From Saprospiraceae bacterium (lineage in GTDB: Bacteria > Bacteroidota > Bacteroidia > Chitinophagales > Saprospiraceae): a stretch of DNA of 64,000 nucleotides. A program made the translations under genes and the position numbers. Positions 26,029 to 34,438 of this stretch are shown piece by piece (position 1 is the stretch's first letter; each line of letters begins with the position of its first letter). The DNA is taken from assembly GCA_022841745.1 (NCBI GenBank), contig JALHQW010000030.1, forward strand, positions 20,865 to 84,864, written 5' to 3'. Below the pieces are notes generated by a model. The model did not search any database. It was not told the origin of the DNA and saw nothing but the letters and a program-made list of their open reading frames with translations.

Positions 26029-27618
26029 ATGAAAAAATACGACCTGATCATCATCGGCACGGGAGCGGGCGGCGGCACGCTCGCCCGCAAGCTCGCCCCC
26101 ACGGGCAAGCAGATTCTCATCTTGGAACGGGGCAGTTTTTTGCCGAAGGAACCCGAAAACTGGAACCCCCACGAGGTGTACACCGTAGGCCGCTACCGCC
26201 CGAAGGAAGCGTGGCTCGACGCGGACGGCAAGGCCTTCGCCCCGTTCACCCACTACTGCGTGGGCGGCAACACAAAGCTGTACGGGGCGGCCCTGCTGCG
26301 GCTACGGGAAAGCGACTTTGCCGAAGTGCAACACGCCGACGGCACCTCGCCCGCTTGGCCCGTGCCCTACGGGGAATGGGAGCCTTACTATTGCGAAGCG
26401 GAAAAAATGTACCAAGCCCGCGGCACGAGGGGCATTGACCCCACCGAGCCGTTCGCCACGCAGCCCTACCCGCACCCGGCGCTGCCCTTCGAGCCGGACA
26501 TGGCCGAACTGTACGAGCACGTCCAAGTGCTCGGCCACCGCCCGGCGCCGATCCCGCTCGGCGTGCGGCTCCCGCAGGACGCCTCCACACTGGCCGATGC
26601 CACCGCCCTCAGTCTCTTTGACGGCTACCCCGACCCCACGGGCATGAAGGCCGACAGCCACGAAATAAGTGTGAAGCCTGCGCTGGCCTTTGGAAACGTG
26701 ACCCTCAAAACGGGCGTGAAGGTGCTGAAATTGGTCACAGATGCCGTCGGCAAACGGGTGACGAAGGTGCTGGCCGAGCAGGACGGCGAGCAGGTGGCGT
26801 TCGAGGGCGATGTAGTGGCCGTGTGCTGCGGGGCTGTCAATTCGGCAGCGCTATTGCTGCGTTCCGCAAATGCGACGCATCCCACCGGCCTCGCCAACAG
26901 TAGCGGTCTCGTCGGCAGAAATTTGATGCTGCACAACAACGGCACGGTGGTGGCCGTGACGGGCAAAGCCAACAACGCCACGTTTCAGAAATCGTTCATC
27001 ATCAGCGAGTTCTACCACGGGACGCCCGATTTCCCGTTCCCGCTCGGCTCGGTGCAGCTCATGGGCAAGACCGACCCCGACACGCTGCTCGGCCTGCTGC
27101 AAGATGAGTTTGGCACCGAGAAAAACTATGACCTCGGCTACTACGCCCGCCACACGATTGACTTTTTCATCACGACGGAGGATTTGCCGAAGGTCGAAAA
27201 CCAAGTGAAACTGCGGCCCGACGGGAGTATCCAATTGGCCTATCGCCCCAACAACCTTGAAGCCTACAATCGCCTTCGTCAAAAGCTCATCAACATTCTC
27301 GACGAGGTGGGCAGGCGCTTCGGCTACGGCATCAAGGGTTACCTCGGCTATAAGCTCGGTGCCGCTGGGGTGTCGCACCAAACTGGCACCTGCCGCTTCG
27401 GCAACGACCCCAGCACCTCGGTGCTCGACCTGCACTGCAAGGCGCACGACCTCGACAACCTGTACGTGGTGGACACGAGTTTCTTCCCGTCGTCAGGGGC
27501 GGTGAACCCATCGCTCACGGCCATGGCCAATGCGTTGCGGGTGGGTGACCATCTTATGGAAAGGATGGGCTGGGGAAGTTTTGAGAAGCTGGAAGAAATG
27601 GAAGTAGGGGCGGGTTAG
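26029..27618 (+). CDS. GMC-family FAD-dependent oxidoreductase
   Basis: 529 aa. N-terminal Rossmann FAD site YDLIIIGTGAGGGTLARKLA with ILERGSF, and the C-terminal signature SHQTGTCRFGNDPSTSVLD...NLYVVDTSFFPSSGAVNPSLTAMANALRVGDHL including the conserved NPSLT. The family (glucose/choline dehydrogenase type) oxidises alcohols, commonly sugars or polyols. No signal peptide is seen, so cytoplasmic or exported with a partner. It carries regulon site 1. Its end overlaps the end of the convergent Uma2 gene by 4 bp. Confidence 0.92.
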   Translation: MKKYDLIIIGTGAGGGTLARKLAPTGKQILILERGSFLPKEPENWNPHEVYTVGRYRPKEAWLDADGKAFAPFTHYCVGGNTKLYGAALLRLRESDFAEVQHADGTSPAWPVPYGEWEPYYCEAEKMYQARGTRGIDPTEPFATQPYPHPALPFEPDMAELYEHVQVLGHRPAPIPLGVRLPQDASTLADATALSLFDGYPDPTGMKADSHEISVKPALAFGNVTLKTGVKVLKLVTDAVGKRVTKVLAEQDGEQVAFEGDVVAVCCGAVNSAALLLRSANATHPTGLANSSGLVGRNLMLHNNGTVVAVTGKANNATFQKSFIISEFYHGTPDFPFPLGSVQLMGKTDPDTLLGLLQDEFGTEKNYDLGYYARHTIDFFITTEDLPKVENQVKLRPDGSIQLAYRPNNLEAYNRLRQKLINILDEVGRRFGYGIKGYLGYKLGAAGVSHQTGTCRFGNDPSTSVLDLHCKAHDLDNLYVVDTSFFPSSGAVNPSLTAMANALRVGDHLMERMGWGSFEKLEEMEVGAG

Positions 27619-28301
27619 GCTTTCTTTTTCCGCTTGCCGGAGAGGTCAGCGCCCATGAATATCACCTTGCGGTAAATGTTTTTCAGTAGTACTGTTTTTC
27701 CCTCGAATTGAAAGGAAGCGTCCGAGCCAATACAGTCAACGGTGAACCACGGTGATGCTTCGTTGGAACGGATATGGAGGCTGACATAAGGCTTGTGTTG
27801 ATGGATGAATATCACATACCTCAAGGAAGCGCATTGCTTATAGTTCGGGAGTTTTTCCGTCAAATCGTAATCAATCGTACCATCGGAAAAGACCTCAATT
27901 AACGCAAGCGGGTTGAGCACGGATTTTAATGTGCGCTTGCGGACTTTTTGCAAAATAAACTCGGGCAAGTCGCTTAGGATGGTAGCGTCCGGTTTGTAGT
28001 GGGCATTAGTTTCTGGTATATAAACACCGAGGTTGCTGCCATACAGCCTGAAGTTATCATCTTCTGAAAATAAGCTATTGAAAGCCCATGCGATGTTCCC
28101 ACAGATAAGTTCGTGTGCATCAGTTGCTTGTCCCATAGATACGATTTGTCCTTCGGAATACTCGACTTTGTATTCAGCCTTTTCAGCAAACTCCAGGTAC
28201 TCCTCCAATGAGGCGGGTATGCGGATAATGTCTTCCAGTGCGAGACGAGCTTCAAAGGAAGTGGGGAGCTTGAATAAAAAAGGCAGTGCTATAGCTGTCA
28301 T
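27615..28301 (-). CDS. Uma2 family endonuclease-like protein (DUF820)
   Basis: 228 aa from ATG 28301 (the TTG at 28322 is less likely). The PD-(D/E)XK-like pattern is visible: YSEGQIVSMGQATDAHE, then YKPDATILSDLPE, and LALIEVFSDGTIDYDLTEKLPNYKQCASLRYVIFIHQ (catalytic Asp in PD, Glu in IEVF). Such genes are expanded in Bacteroidota and cyanobacteria; their biology is unknown. A second member lies at 32948. Confidence 0.85.
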   Translation of the reverse strand: MTAIALPFLFKLPTSFEARLALEDIIRIPASLEEYLEFAEKAEYKVEYSEGQIVSMGQATDAHELICGNIAWAFNSLFSEDDNFRLYGSNLGVYIPETNAHYKPDATILSDLPEFILQKVRKRTLKSVLNPLALIEVFSDGTIDYDLTEKLPNYKQCASLRYVIFIHQHKPYVSLHIRSNEASPWFTVDCIGSDASFQFEGKTVLLKNIYRKVIFMGADLSGKRKKKA

Positions 28302-28341
28302 CTGAGCTAAAATTTTGCTCAAAAGTAAAAAAAGAAATCAA

Positions 28342-29982
28342 ATGAAAACGCATATCAAATGCCCCATCTGCGGGGAATTTCACGACCATCTTGTTTATCA
28401 GTTTCACTCGGAAATTGACCAACCCATGCTGGCCAGGCTGCACGAGGAAGCACCAACTTGGCAGCCCTCGCTTGGTGCCTGCACCCGTTGCCTAGACCAA
28501 GCACAGTTGGAACTGCAACTTGCCCAACTCCAGGGCACGGGCAAGCCCGATGAGGTGAACGGCTACAAAATCCTGCCCACCCCGGTGCGCCTTATGGCCG
28601 AGGACTGCCTCACGGGCAAGGGTGTCACTATCTGCATGATTGACAGCGGCTTCTTCCCCCACCCCGATCTCGTGCAGCCCGAAAACCGCATCCTCGCCCA
28701 TCTTGATGTCACTGAAGGATTTACCCCTGCCCCGACTGCCGACTGCCAACTGCTGACTGCCAACTGGCAATGGCATGGCACGATGACCTCCGTCGTAGCA
28801 GCTGGCAATGGTTTTCTTTCTGGCGGCATGTACCGGGGCATTGCCAGCGGTGCCAACCTCGTGTTGCTGAAAGTCATGGAGGAGGGCGTTGGCATTACCG
28901 GAGGGAACATCGTCAAGGCCATTGACTGGGCCATCGAAAACCGGAAGCGATACAATATCCGCATCATCAACCTCAGCGTGTACGACGACCGGAACGCATC
29001 CTTCACCGACAGTGAACTGGATAAGGCCGTGGAGCGGGCATTGGCCAAGGGCATCGTGGTGGTAGCTGCGGCAGGCAACGACCCCTCAGCACCCATCCTG
29101 CCGCCAGCCAATTCGCCCCATGCCATCACGGTAGGCGGGCTGAACGACCGCAACACACTCGACCCACTGCTCAACACGCTGTACCACTCGGCCTTCGGTG
29201 AAACGATTGACCGCTTCCAAAAGCCCGACCTCGTCGCCCCGTCCATTTGGCTGGCAGCACCCATGCTGCCCGGTACGCCGCAGCAGGTTGAAGCTGCAGT
29301 CCTGTACGAACTGTTGTCCACCGACGACGATTTGCTGCGACTGAAACTGGACACCCTGCTCCCAAAAACCGAGCTGGATGGGCAACTTGTCTTCGAAAAC
29401 ACCCAGGCCATCCGTCGGGCCGTGGGCGAGCGCATTGGCGAAGCGAAGTACATCTCGCCGCATTACCAGCACGCTGACGGCACCTCGTTCGCTGCACCCA
29501 TTGTCTGTTCGGTGATAGCGCAGGTACTGGAAGTCAACCCCCGGCTCGACCCTGCCACCATCCGGGAAATCCTCTGCATGACGGCACGGCAACTGCCGGG
29601 TGAAAGCGCCGAGCGGCAGGGCTGGGGCGTCATTCAGCCATCCCATGCGGTGCAGATGGCCGCTGGCCAGCCCCTCTCGGCGCTACCGGGCATACAGCCT
29701 GTGGTGGATTACAAGCGCATGGTCGTGGAGTTCTACCTGAATCAGACAGAAGCTGAATCAGTAGTGCTCACGGGTGATTTCACGGGCTGGCGAACGGATG
29801 GATTGCCCCTGAAAAATGGCGAAGTGAAGGGTTTGTGGAAGGGAGAATTTCCGTTCTCAGGAAGCGGGGTTTATCGTTACAAATTCTTGATTGACAGGGA
29901 ATTGTGGCTTGCAGACCCTCGCAATTTTTACCGGGAATCGGATGGGTTCGGTGGGTTTAACTCCAAACTCATCATTGTCTGA
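28342..29982 (+). CDS. S8 subtilisin-like peptidase with N-terminal zinc-ribbon-like and C-terminal CBM48-like domains
   Basis: 546 aa from ATG 28342. Residues about 5-50 contain KCPICGEFHDH and GACTRCLDQ, a CxxC...CxxC zinc-ribbon-like module. The S8 core has Asp101 (CMIDSGFFPHPDL), His145 (WQWHGTMTSVVAAGNG) and Ser382 (DGTSFAAPI). The last ~85 residues (VVLTGDFTGWRTDGLPLKNG through RYKFLIDRELWLADPRN) resemble an AMPK/CBM48 glycogen-binding module. No signal peptide is present, so it should act in the cytoplasm. A 35-bp heptamer array (28734-28768) encodes residues directly before the catalytic His. Confidence 0.88.
   Translation: MKTHIKCPICGEFHDHLVYQFHSEIDQPMLARLHEEAPTWQPSLGACTRCLDQAQLELQLAQLQGTGKPDEVNGYKILPTPVRLMAEDCLTGKGVTICMIDSGFFPHPDLVQPENRILAHLDVTEGFTPAPTADCQLLTANWQWHGTMTSVVAAGNGFLSGGMYRGIASGANLVLLKVMEEGVGITGGNIVKAIDWAIENRKRYNIRIINLSVYDDRNASFTDSELDKAVERALAKGIVVVAAAGNDPSAPILPPANSPHAITVGGLNDRNTLDPLLNTLYHSAFGETIDRFQKPDLVAPSIWLAAPMLPGTPQQVEAAVLYELLSTDDDLLRLKLDTLLPKTELDGQLVFENTQAIRRAVGERIGEAKYISPHYQHADGTSFAAPIVCSVIAQVLEVNPRLDPATIREILCMTARQLPGESAERQGWGVIQPSHAVQMAAGQPLSALPGIQPVVDYKRMVVEFYLNQTEAESVVLTGDFTGWRTDGLPLKNGEVKGLWKGEFPFSGSGVYRYKFLIDRELWLADPRNFYRESDGFGGFNSKLIIV
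28734..28768 (+). repeat. 35-bp heptamer cassette inside the S8 peptidase
   Basis: Five 7-bp units: GACTGCC, GACTGCC, AACTGCT, GACTGCC, AACTGGC. Same family as the 8841-8875 array. It is in frame, just N-terminal to catalytic His145. Confidence 0.9.
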
Positions 29983-30005
29983 TTTATTTAAAAAAAGTCA
30001 CCACT

Positions 30006-30050
30006 TGTTACATGCGTAGCACTTGGCCGAGCGCGAGCAAACGAACTTTA
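30006..30050 (+). promoter_or_regulatory. Regulon site 2: TGTTAC-ATGC-GTAGCA plus -7 box GAACTTTA
   Basis: Palindrome at 30006-30021, a degenerate -7 element at 30043-30050 after exactly 21 nt. It would drive the VOC-YHS-heme-binding gene set from 30077. Confidence 0.6.
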
Positions 30051-30076
30051 TATCATCAAAAAAACAGCATCACCAA

Positions 30077-31114
30077 ATGAAAACGATATCCAAAAATACC
30101 TGGCTGTTAGCGATGATTTTGTCGCTAACAGTGCAGGTTTTCGGCCAGCGGGCGGAGGCCGTCTTGTCGGTCAGCATGACCGTCAGCGACCTCGACCGGG
30201 CGACGGAGTTCTATACCGAAGTGCTTGATTTTCAAAAAATTGGCGAAGCTGAAATCAGCGGGGAGACAGCCCAAAAACTTTTTGGCCTTCGGGAAAAGAC
30301 TGCTGCTGTCCGCATCGCCCAACTGAGGCTCGGCAATGAACAGGTGGAACTGATGCAGTTCACTGGCTCGGCCCCTGGCAGGCCAGTCCCGCCCGATAGC
30401 CGTAGCAATGACGGCTGGTTTCAGCACGTGGCCATCGTCGTGAGCGACATGGAGCGGGCCTACCAGCGGCTCCGGGAAGCGAAGGTCGTACACGTGTCCA
30501 GCGCCCCGCAGACCTTGCCCGGCTACCTACCCGCAGCCGCAGGCATCAGCGCCTTCTACTTCCGTGATCCGGATGGGCACAACCTTGAACTGATTCATTT
30601 TCCCCAAGGAAAAGGCAATCCAAAGTGGCAACCGTCTATCGTTCACCGTCCACCGTCCACCGTTTTCCTCGGTATTGACCACACCGCCATCGGCATCGAG
30701 GACACAGACCGAGGCTACGCATTTTGGCGGGATGCGTTGGGACTGGAAATCGGCGGCCACAGCGAAAACTACGGCACGGAGCAGGAGCACTTGAACCAAG
30801 TTTTTGGGGCACGACTCTACCTAACAGGGCTGCACGCCAAGACAGGTTTTGGGGTCGAATTTTTGGACTACATCGCCCCGCCGGGCGGGCGGCCTTACCC
30901 CACGGACAGCCAGCCGACCGACCTATGGCACTGGCATACTACATTGAAAATCAATAAGTTGGACTTGACGTTAGACAAACTGCTGGCCAATGGTTTTGCA
31001 CTTGTGTCGAGGGGTATCGTGAAAATGGAGGACGGCACTTCTGCCCTGCTCGTGCGCGACCCCGACGGCCATGCGGTGCTGCTGGAAGAAACAAAAGAAA
31101 CCGATGGGCCATGA
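30077..31114 (+). CDS. Secreted tandem VOC (glyoxalase/dioxygenase fold) protein
   Basis: 345 aa from ATG 30077, with a signal peptide ending TVQVFGQ. Two vicinal-oxygen-chelate domains: residues about 25-180 (SVSMTVSDLDRATEFYTEVLDF through YFRDPDGHNLELIHF) and about 198-345 (LGIDHTAIGIEDTDRGYAFWRDALGLEIGG through RDPDGHAVLLEE). Each has the usual His/Glu metal-ligand positions. The inter-domain linker is encoded by a 35-bp heptamer array (30631-30665). The substrate is unknown; export to the periplasm is unusual for VOC enzymes. First gene of a likely three-gene unit under regulon site 2. Confidence 0.86.
   Translation: MKTISKNTWLLAMILSLTVQVFGQRAEAVLSVSMTVSDLDRATEFYTEVLDFQKIGEAEISGETAQKLFGLREKTAAVRIAQLRLGNEQVELMQFTGSAPGRPVPPDSRSNDGWFQHVAIVVSDMERAYQRLREAKVVHVSSAPQTLPGYLPAAAGISAFYFRDPDGHNLELIHFPQGKGNPKWQPSIVHRPPSTVFLGIDHTAIGIEDTDRGYAFWRDALGLEIGGHSENYGTEQEHLNQVFGARLYLTGLHAKTGFGVEFLDYIAPPGGRPYPTDSQPTDLWHWHTTLKINKLDLTLDKLLANGFALVSRGIVKMEDGTSALLVRDPDGHAVLLEETKETDGP
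30631..30665 (+). repeat. 35-bp heptamer cassette (ACCGTCC type) inside the VOC gene
   Basis: Five units ACCGTCT, ATCGTTC, ACCGTCC, ACCGTCC, ACCGTTT encoding the linker between the two VOC domains. The same family occurs in the gaps at 52460-52543 and 60825-60866. Confidence 0.9.
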
Positions 31115-31298
31115 GGCTTCGGGAGTGAGTTACATGGAGGACAGCTTGAAGCCCTAATCCCGCAGCCTCATGGCTTGTTGCGGAGCGAAACAAACAATTT
31201 TTCATTCTCAATTTCTCAACAAAAAGCCACACTGGCTGACCGTGCAGGGCATGGGCGGGAAGGGTGGCCATTTTCCAAATTCAAAATTTTTCGAACCA

Positions 31299-32240
31299 AT
31301 GAAAACGCATTTTTCATCCTTGCAAAATCAGTTGAGTTATTTGCTCTTGCTCGCCCTGATTGCCTTCTCGCAGGCATCCTGCGACGCACAGGCCAAGGGC
31401 GACCAATACCTCGTCAATATTGACAAAAAGGGCGTCATCCTCGACGGCTACGACCCCGTGGCTTTCTTCACTGACAGCAAGCCCGTGATGGGCAACCCGG
31501 CTATCCAATCCACTTGGCATGAGGCCACCTACCAGTTTGCCAGCGAGGAGCACAAGTCACTGTTCGACGCCATGCCTGAGAAGTACGCCCCGCAGTACGG
31601 CGGCTACTGCGGCTACGCGGTGTCGCTCGGCCACCTTGCCCCGATTGACGTGAACTACTGGAGCATCCTTGACGGCAGGCTGATTCTGCAGCATAACCAA
31701 AAAGCATCCGATGGCTGGAACAAGAACCCGATGAGCCTCTCGTTGGCGGACAAATATTGGCCTAAACTGCTTTCGAAAAAGGGAAAGCCCATCGTCCCCG
31801 ATGAGGAGAAAAAGTACCTCGTGAATCTGAACGGTGAAGGCTTCATCGCCGAGGGTTACGACGTGGTGGCCTATTTTACCGAAGGCAAGCCCGTGAAGGG
31901 CGACCCTGCATTCGTGAAACTTTACAACGGCGCTTTTTACGCCTTCGCTTCGGAGGAGCACAAGCAAATGTTCGGTGCTGACCCGATGAAATACATGCCG
32001 CAGTACGGCGGCTACTGTGCATACGCCATGAGCCTGAACAAGCTCCGCCCGATTGACCCGAACCTGTTCCAGTTTGTGAATGGGAGGCTGATGCTCCAGC
32101 ACTCGACCGATGCCTTGGAAAAGTTCAGCAAAGACGAGCAGGGCAACACTATGAAGGCTGATAAATATTGGCCAAAACAGGTGGAGAAAAAGGCAGGAAA
32201 ACAATTGGCTGGACAGTTCGACAAGCCTGCGAAGAAATAA
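31299..32240 (+). CDS. Tandem YHS-domain lipoprotein
   Basis: 313 aa from ATG 31299. The signal ends LIAFSQASC, a lipobox-like Cys, so it is probably a lipoprotein. Two homologous YHS-type halves follow: residues about 35-160 (KGVILDGYDPVAFF...YQFASEEHKSLF...YAPQYGGYCGYAVS) and about 165-300 (GEGFIAEGYDVVAYF...YAFASEEHKQMF...YMPQYGGYCAYAMS). YHS domains are small and often metal-associated; this family accompanies redox and heavy-metal proteins. It sits between the VOC gene (184-bp gap) and the heme-binding-like gene (81 bp). Confidence 0.85.
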   Translation: MKTHFSSLQNQLSYLLLLALIAFSQASCDAQAKGDQYLVNIDKKGVILDGYDPVAFFTDSKPVMGNPAIQSTWHEATYQFASEEHKSLFDAMPEKYAPQYGGYCGYAVSLGHLAPIDVNYWSILDGRLILQHNQKASDGWNKNPMSLSLADKYWPKLLSKKGKPIVPDEEKKYLVNLNGEGFIAEGYDVVAYFTEGKPVKGDPAFVKLYNGAFYAFASEEHKQMFGADPMKYMPQYGGYCAYAMSLNKLRPIDPNLFQFVNGRLMLQHSTDALEKFSKDEQGNTMKADKYWPKQVEKKAGKQLAGQFDKPAKK

Positions 32241-32318
32241 AGTTGAAAAAGGTTGATGAGGTTAATAAGGGTTGATAATCAATCTTTTATCAACTTTATC
32301 AACCTCATAATCCTATCA
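32241..32318 (+). repeat. Facing GGTTGAT / ATCAACC repeat arms
   Basis: The left arm (about 32245-32279) has GGTTGATGAGGTTAATAAGG-type units; the right arm (about 32285-32315) has TTATCAACT, TTATCAACC and TCATAATCC units. They can pair into a long hairpin in the leader of the 32322 gene. A related hairpin is at 51249-51290. Confidence 0.75.
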
Positions 32319-32321
32319 AAA

Positions 32322-32798
32322 ATGAAGCGTTTAATATTCCTTTTTGCCATCGGCCTGCTTTGTTTGCAAAATGCCGTTGCACAACAAGTCAACGAAACCT
32401 ACGAACTCACGCTTGCTGGCGCAAAAGACATCATGTCCGCCGCCATGGGCTATGCCAAAGACCACAAAGCCCCCGGCGCTGCAGTTGCCATCGTGGATGC
32501 AGCGGGCACGTTGGTCTTGCTGGAACGCATAGATGGCACCTTCTTGATTTCGTCGGAGGTATCCATCGGCAAGGCCCGCTCGGCGGCCCTGTTCCGGTTC
32601 CCGACCATCAAACTGGAGGACAATATCAACGGAGGCCGCACGGCGCTACTGAGCACGGGCGAGGTGTCGCTGAAGGGCGGCATACCCATCGTTTACAAAG
32701 GCAAAATCATCGGGGCCATCGGCGTGAGCGGGGCGGCCAGTGCCGACCAAGATGTGGAGATAGCAATGGCAGGGCTACGAGCGGCATTTTTACAATAG
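32322..32798 (+). CDS. GlcG/HbpS-family heme-binding-like protein
   Basis: 158 aa from ATG 32322 with a signal peptide ending LQNAVAQ. The GlcG/HbpS (DUF336) fold is recognised from LTLAGAKDIMSAAMGYAKDHKAPGAAVAIVDAAGTLVLLERIDGTFLISSEVSIGKARSAALF, and IPIVYKGKIIGAIGVSGAASADQDVEIAMAGL at the end. HbpS members bind heme and act in redox sensing; the family also occurs near glycolate or diol metabolism. Exported here. Third gene after VOC and YHS, followed by the hairpin element at 32806. Confidence 0.88.
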   Translation: MKRLIFLFAIGLLCLQNAVAQQVNETYELTLAGAKDIMSAAMGYAKDHKAPGAAVAIVDAAGTLVLLERIDGTFLISSEVSIGKARSAALFRFPTIKLEDNINGGRTALLSTGEVSLKGGIPIVYKGKIIGAIGVSGAASADQDVEIAMAGLRAAFLQ

Positions 32799-32805
32799 TC
32801 CAAAT

Positions 32806-32882
32806 GTTACTATTTAGCAATGTGGGGGGGTGAGAAAAAATGAAATTTTTTCTTTTCCCCTCCCGTACACTCTTAAACGGTT
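32806..32882. repeat. MITE-like hairpin element, family 1, copy 2 (short form)
   Basis: 77 bp with ends GTTACTATTTAGC and the complement of AACCGTTTAAGAG. It keeps only the first palindrome (GGGTGAGAAAAAATG...TTTTCCCC), lacking the second palindrome found in the 3328 and 44971 copies. Confidence 0.65.
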
Positions 32883-32947
32883 TTGTCCAAATAAGTTTTT
32901 CATGTTTAAAATGCAAGGTGGCGCTTTGTTGAAGTGCCACCTTCGTA

Positions 32948-33556
32948 TTATTCGCCTTCTGGCAATTCGGGTTTTTGAAAAATAGCATTAGCCGAGCACT
33001 TTAAATCGGGCAAAACGGGTGCAGCCGAGCACATATCCTCGCCCTTGCACCGCACCGAATTTTTGCCAGTATGCACCTGCACGGTCTTTTGCTTTGGAAA
33101 AATCTGCCAAATGACTTCCACACCAGCCTCCAAGTAGTTTTCCAGTTTGTCCTCAGCGTCGTTCATTTGGTCGTTGGTGGATATAATCTCTATCACAAAC
33201 TTGGGGACTTGGTTTTTTCCATGCGCCGTTCTGGCGATTTGTTCTTTGGAAAGGTAGCAGACATCAGGACGTCGGTGGTTTTTCCCAAAAAAAATGTCGC
33301 CTTCATGAATCAGTATTCCACTTACTTTTTTCTCAGCTTTGAGATTGTTGAAAATCAGGTCGAGGTTTTCAATGATGAAAAATTGTGAGTAGTCCATAGT
33401 GCGTTTTGTTTTGAGCACAATGCCATTAAGCCATTCATATTTGAATTTGTCTTCACGGTTGAGGTAACGGCGTTGGAATTCTTCCCACGAAATCAGCTTT
33501 GGCGTTCCGTTGGCGGCTGTGTGCTTGGGTTTGCCTTGAACAGCAGTTGCATGCAT
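32948..33556 (-). CDS. Uma2 family endonuclease-like protein
   Basis: 202 aa from ATG 33556 (MHATAVQGKPKHTAANGTPKLISWEEFQRRYLNRED). Key positions of the PD-(D/E)XK-like Uma2 fold are present: WLNGIVLKTKRTMDYSQ, HRRPDVCYLSKEQ (Asp), PKFVIEIISTNDQMNDAEDKLENYLEAGVEVIWQIFPKQKTVQVH (Glu). It is only distantly similar to the one at 27615, so the two are not a recent duplication. Function unknown. Confidence 0.85.
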   Translation of the reverse strand: MHATAVQGKPKHTAANGTPKLISWEEFQRRYLNREDKFKYEWLNGIVLKTKRTMDYSQFFIIENLDLIFNNLKAEKKVSGILIHEGDIFFGKNHRRPDVCYLSKEQIARTAHGKNQVPKFVIEIISTNDQMNDAEDKLENYLEAGVEVIWQIFPKQKTVQVHTGKNSVRCKGEDMCSAAPVLPDLKCSANAIFQKPELPEGE

Positions 33557-33732
33557 GGCGATGATTTTTTTGTCAAAAATAGCTGTTTTTTTGAAAGGTT
33601 TCCACCTGCCAAACAATTATGAAGTGCCCCAAAAGCCAATCACTGGCGTCGGAATCAATTTTGCCACGGCCAAGAAAACGGTCTCGGAATGGAAGCCAGA
33701 GGAGGTTTTAGTACATAAGGTCTTCCGCTCGT

Positions 33733-34200
33733 TTATTTCCCAAGCGGGTTCATGTCCTTAATCGCCCGCAGAATATCCCTCCGGCTGATTTGTCCCGCCA
33801 ATTTTCCATTGTCGTCCATGACGAGCAGGCGCTTGTAAGGTGTGGTGAGAAAGGTATTGGCCACTTCCAATATATTGGCGTGGATGGAGATGGTCTTCAT
33901 CACGTTGGACATATACGACGCCACCGTGTCGTCGCTGACCGGGCTGTTGTGGTAAACCCCACCGAACAACACGTTGAGGCAGTCCTTGTCATCTATTAAG
34001 CCCACTACCTCGTTTTTTTCGTTCAGCACCGGGGCACCGGTAATCCTGTTTTCCAACAAGGAATGAATCACCTCGCTGATGGGTGTGTCCGGCCTGAAAG
34101 TGATTAATTTCCTGACCATGTATTCGGAAACGGGTGGTGGTGGTTTTAGGTGCTTGTCTTCTTGGTTTGCATCAACTAATTTTTGTTGAAAATTCTTCAT
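33733..34200 (-). CDS. Tandem CBS-domain protein
   Basis: 155 aa from ATG 34200. Two CBS motifs fill the protein: VSEYMVRKLITFRPDTPISEVIHSLLENRITGAPVLNEKNEVVGLIDDKD and VASYMSNVMKTISIHANILEVANTFLTTPYKRLLVMDDNGKLAGQISRRDILRAI. Such stand-alone pairs bind adenine nucleotides and regulate partners in the cytoplasm. It is divergent from the SMP-30 gene, with regulon site 3 in between. The partner protein is unknown. Confidence 0.92.
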   Translation of the reverse strand: MKNFQQKLVDANQEDKHLKPPPPVSEYMVRKLITFRPDTPISEVIHSLLENRITGAPVLNEKNEVVGLIDDKDCLNVLFGGVYHNSPVSDDTVASYMSNVMKTISIHANILEVANTFLTTPYKRLLVMDDNGKLAGQISRRDILRAIKDMNPLGK

Positions 34201-34362
34201 ATTCTTCAATTTAAGGCTTTGATTATCCGCTAAAGATAATATCCGTTTTGAAATTTCGGCAAAGTGCAGCGGTTTTTTTGGATTAAATTTTATTTATCAG
34301 CATAAACAATGGTGAGAGTGGCTTGATTATTTTTTTGCACTCCTGCCACGATTTTGCCCCAA

Positions 34363-34407
34363 TGTTACCCCCGTATCAATTCCCCCCTGACCACCCGCAT
34401 ACCTTTG
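34363..34407 (+). promoter_or_regulatory. Regulon site 3: TGTTAC-CCCC-GTATCA plus -7 box TACCTTTG
   Basis: Palindrome 34363-34378, perfect TAnnTTTG at 34400-34407 after 21 nt, 31 bp before ATG 34439. The sequence TACCTTTGTCCCATCA is shared with site 4. Confidence 0.85.
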
Positions 34408-34438
34408 TCCCATCATTTTCAATCAAACTATTCGACCA

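Noticed and set aside
31170..31298. A seventh regulon site before the YHS gene (TGTTGC...GAAACA near 31174)
   Set aside because: Spacer is 5 instead of 4, several mismatches, and no TAnnTTTG follows at 21 nt.
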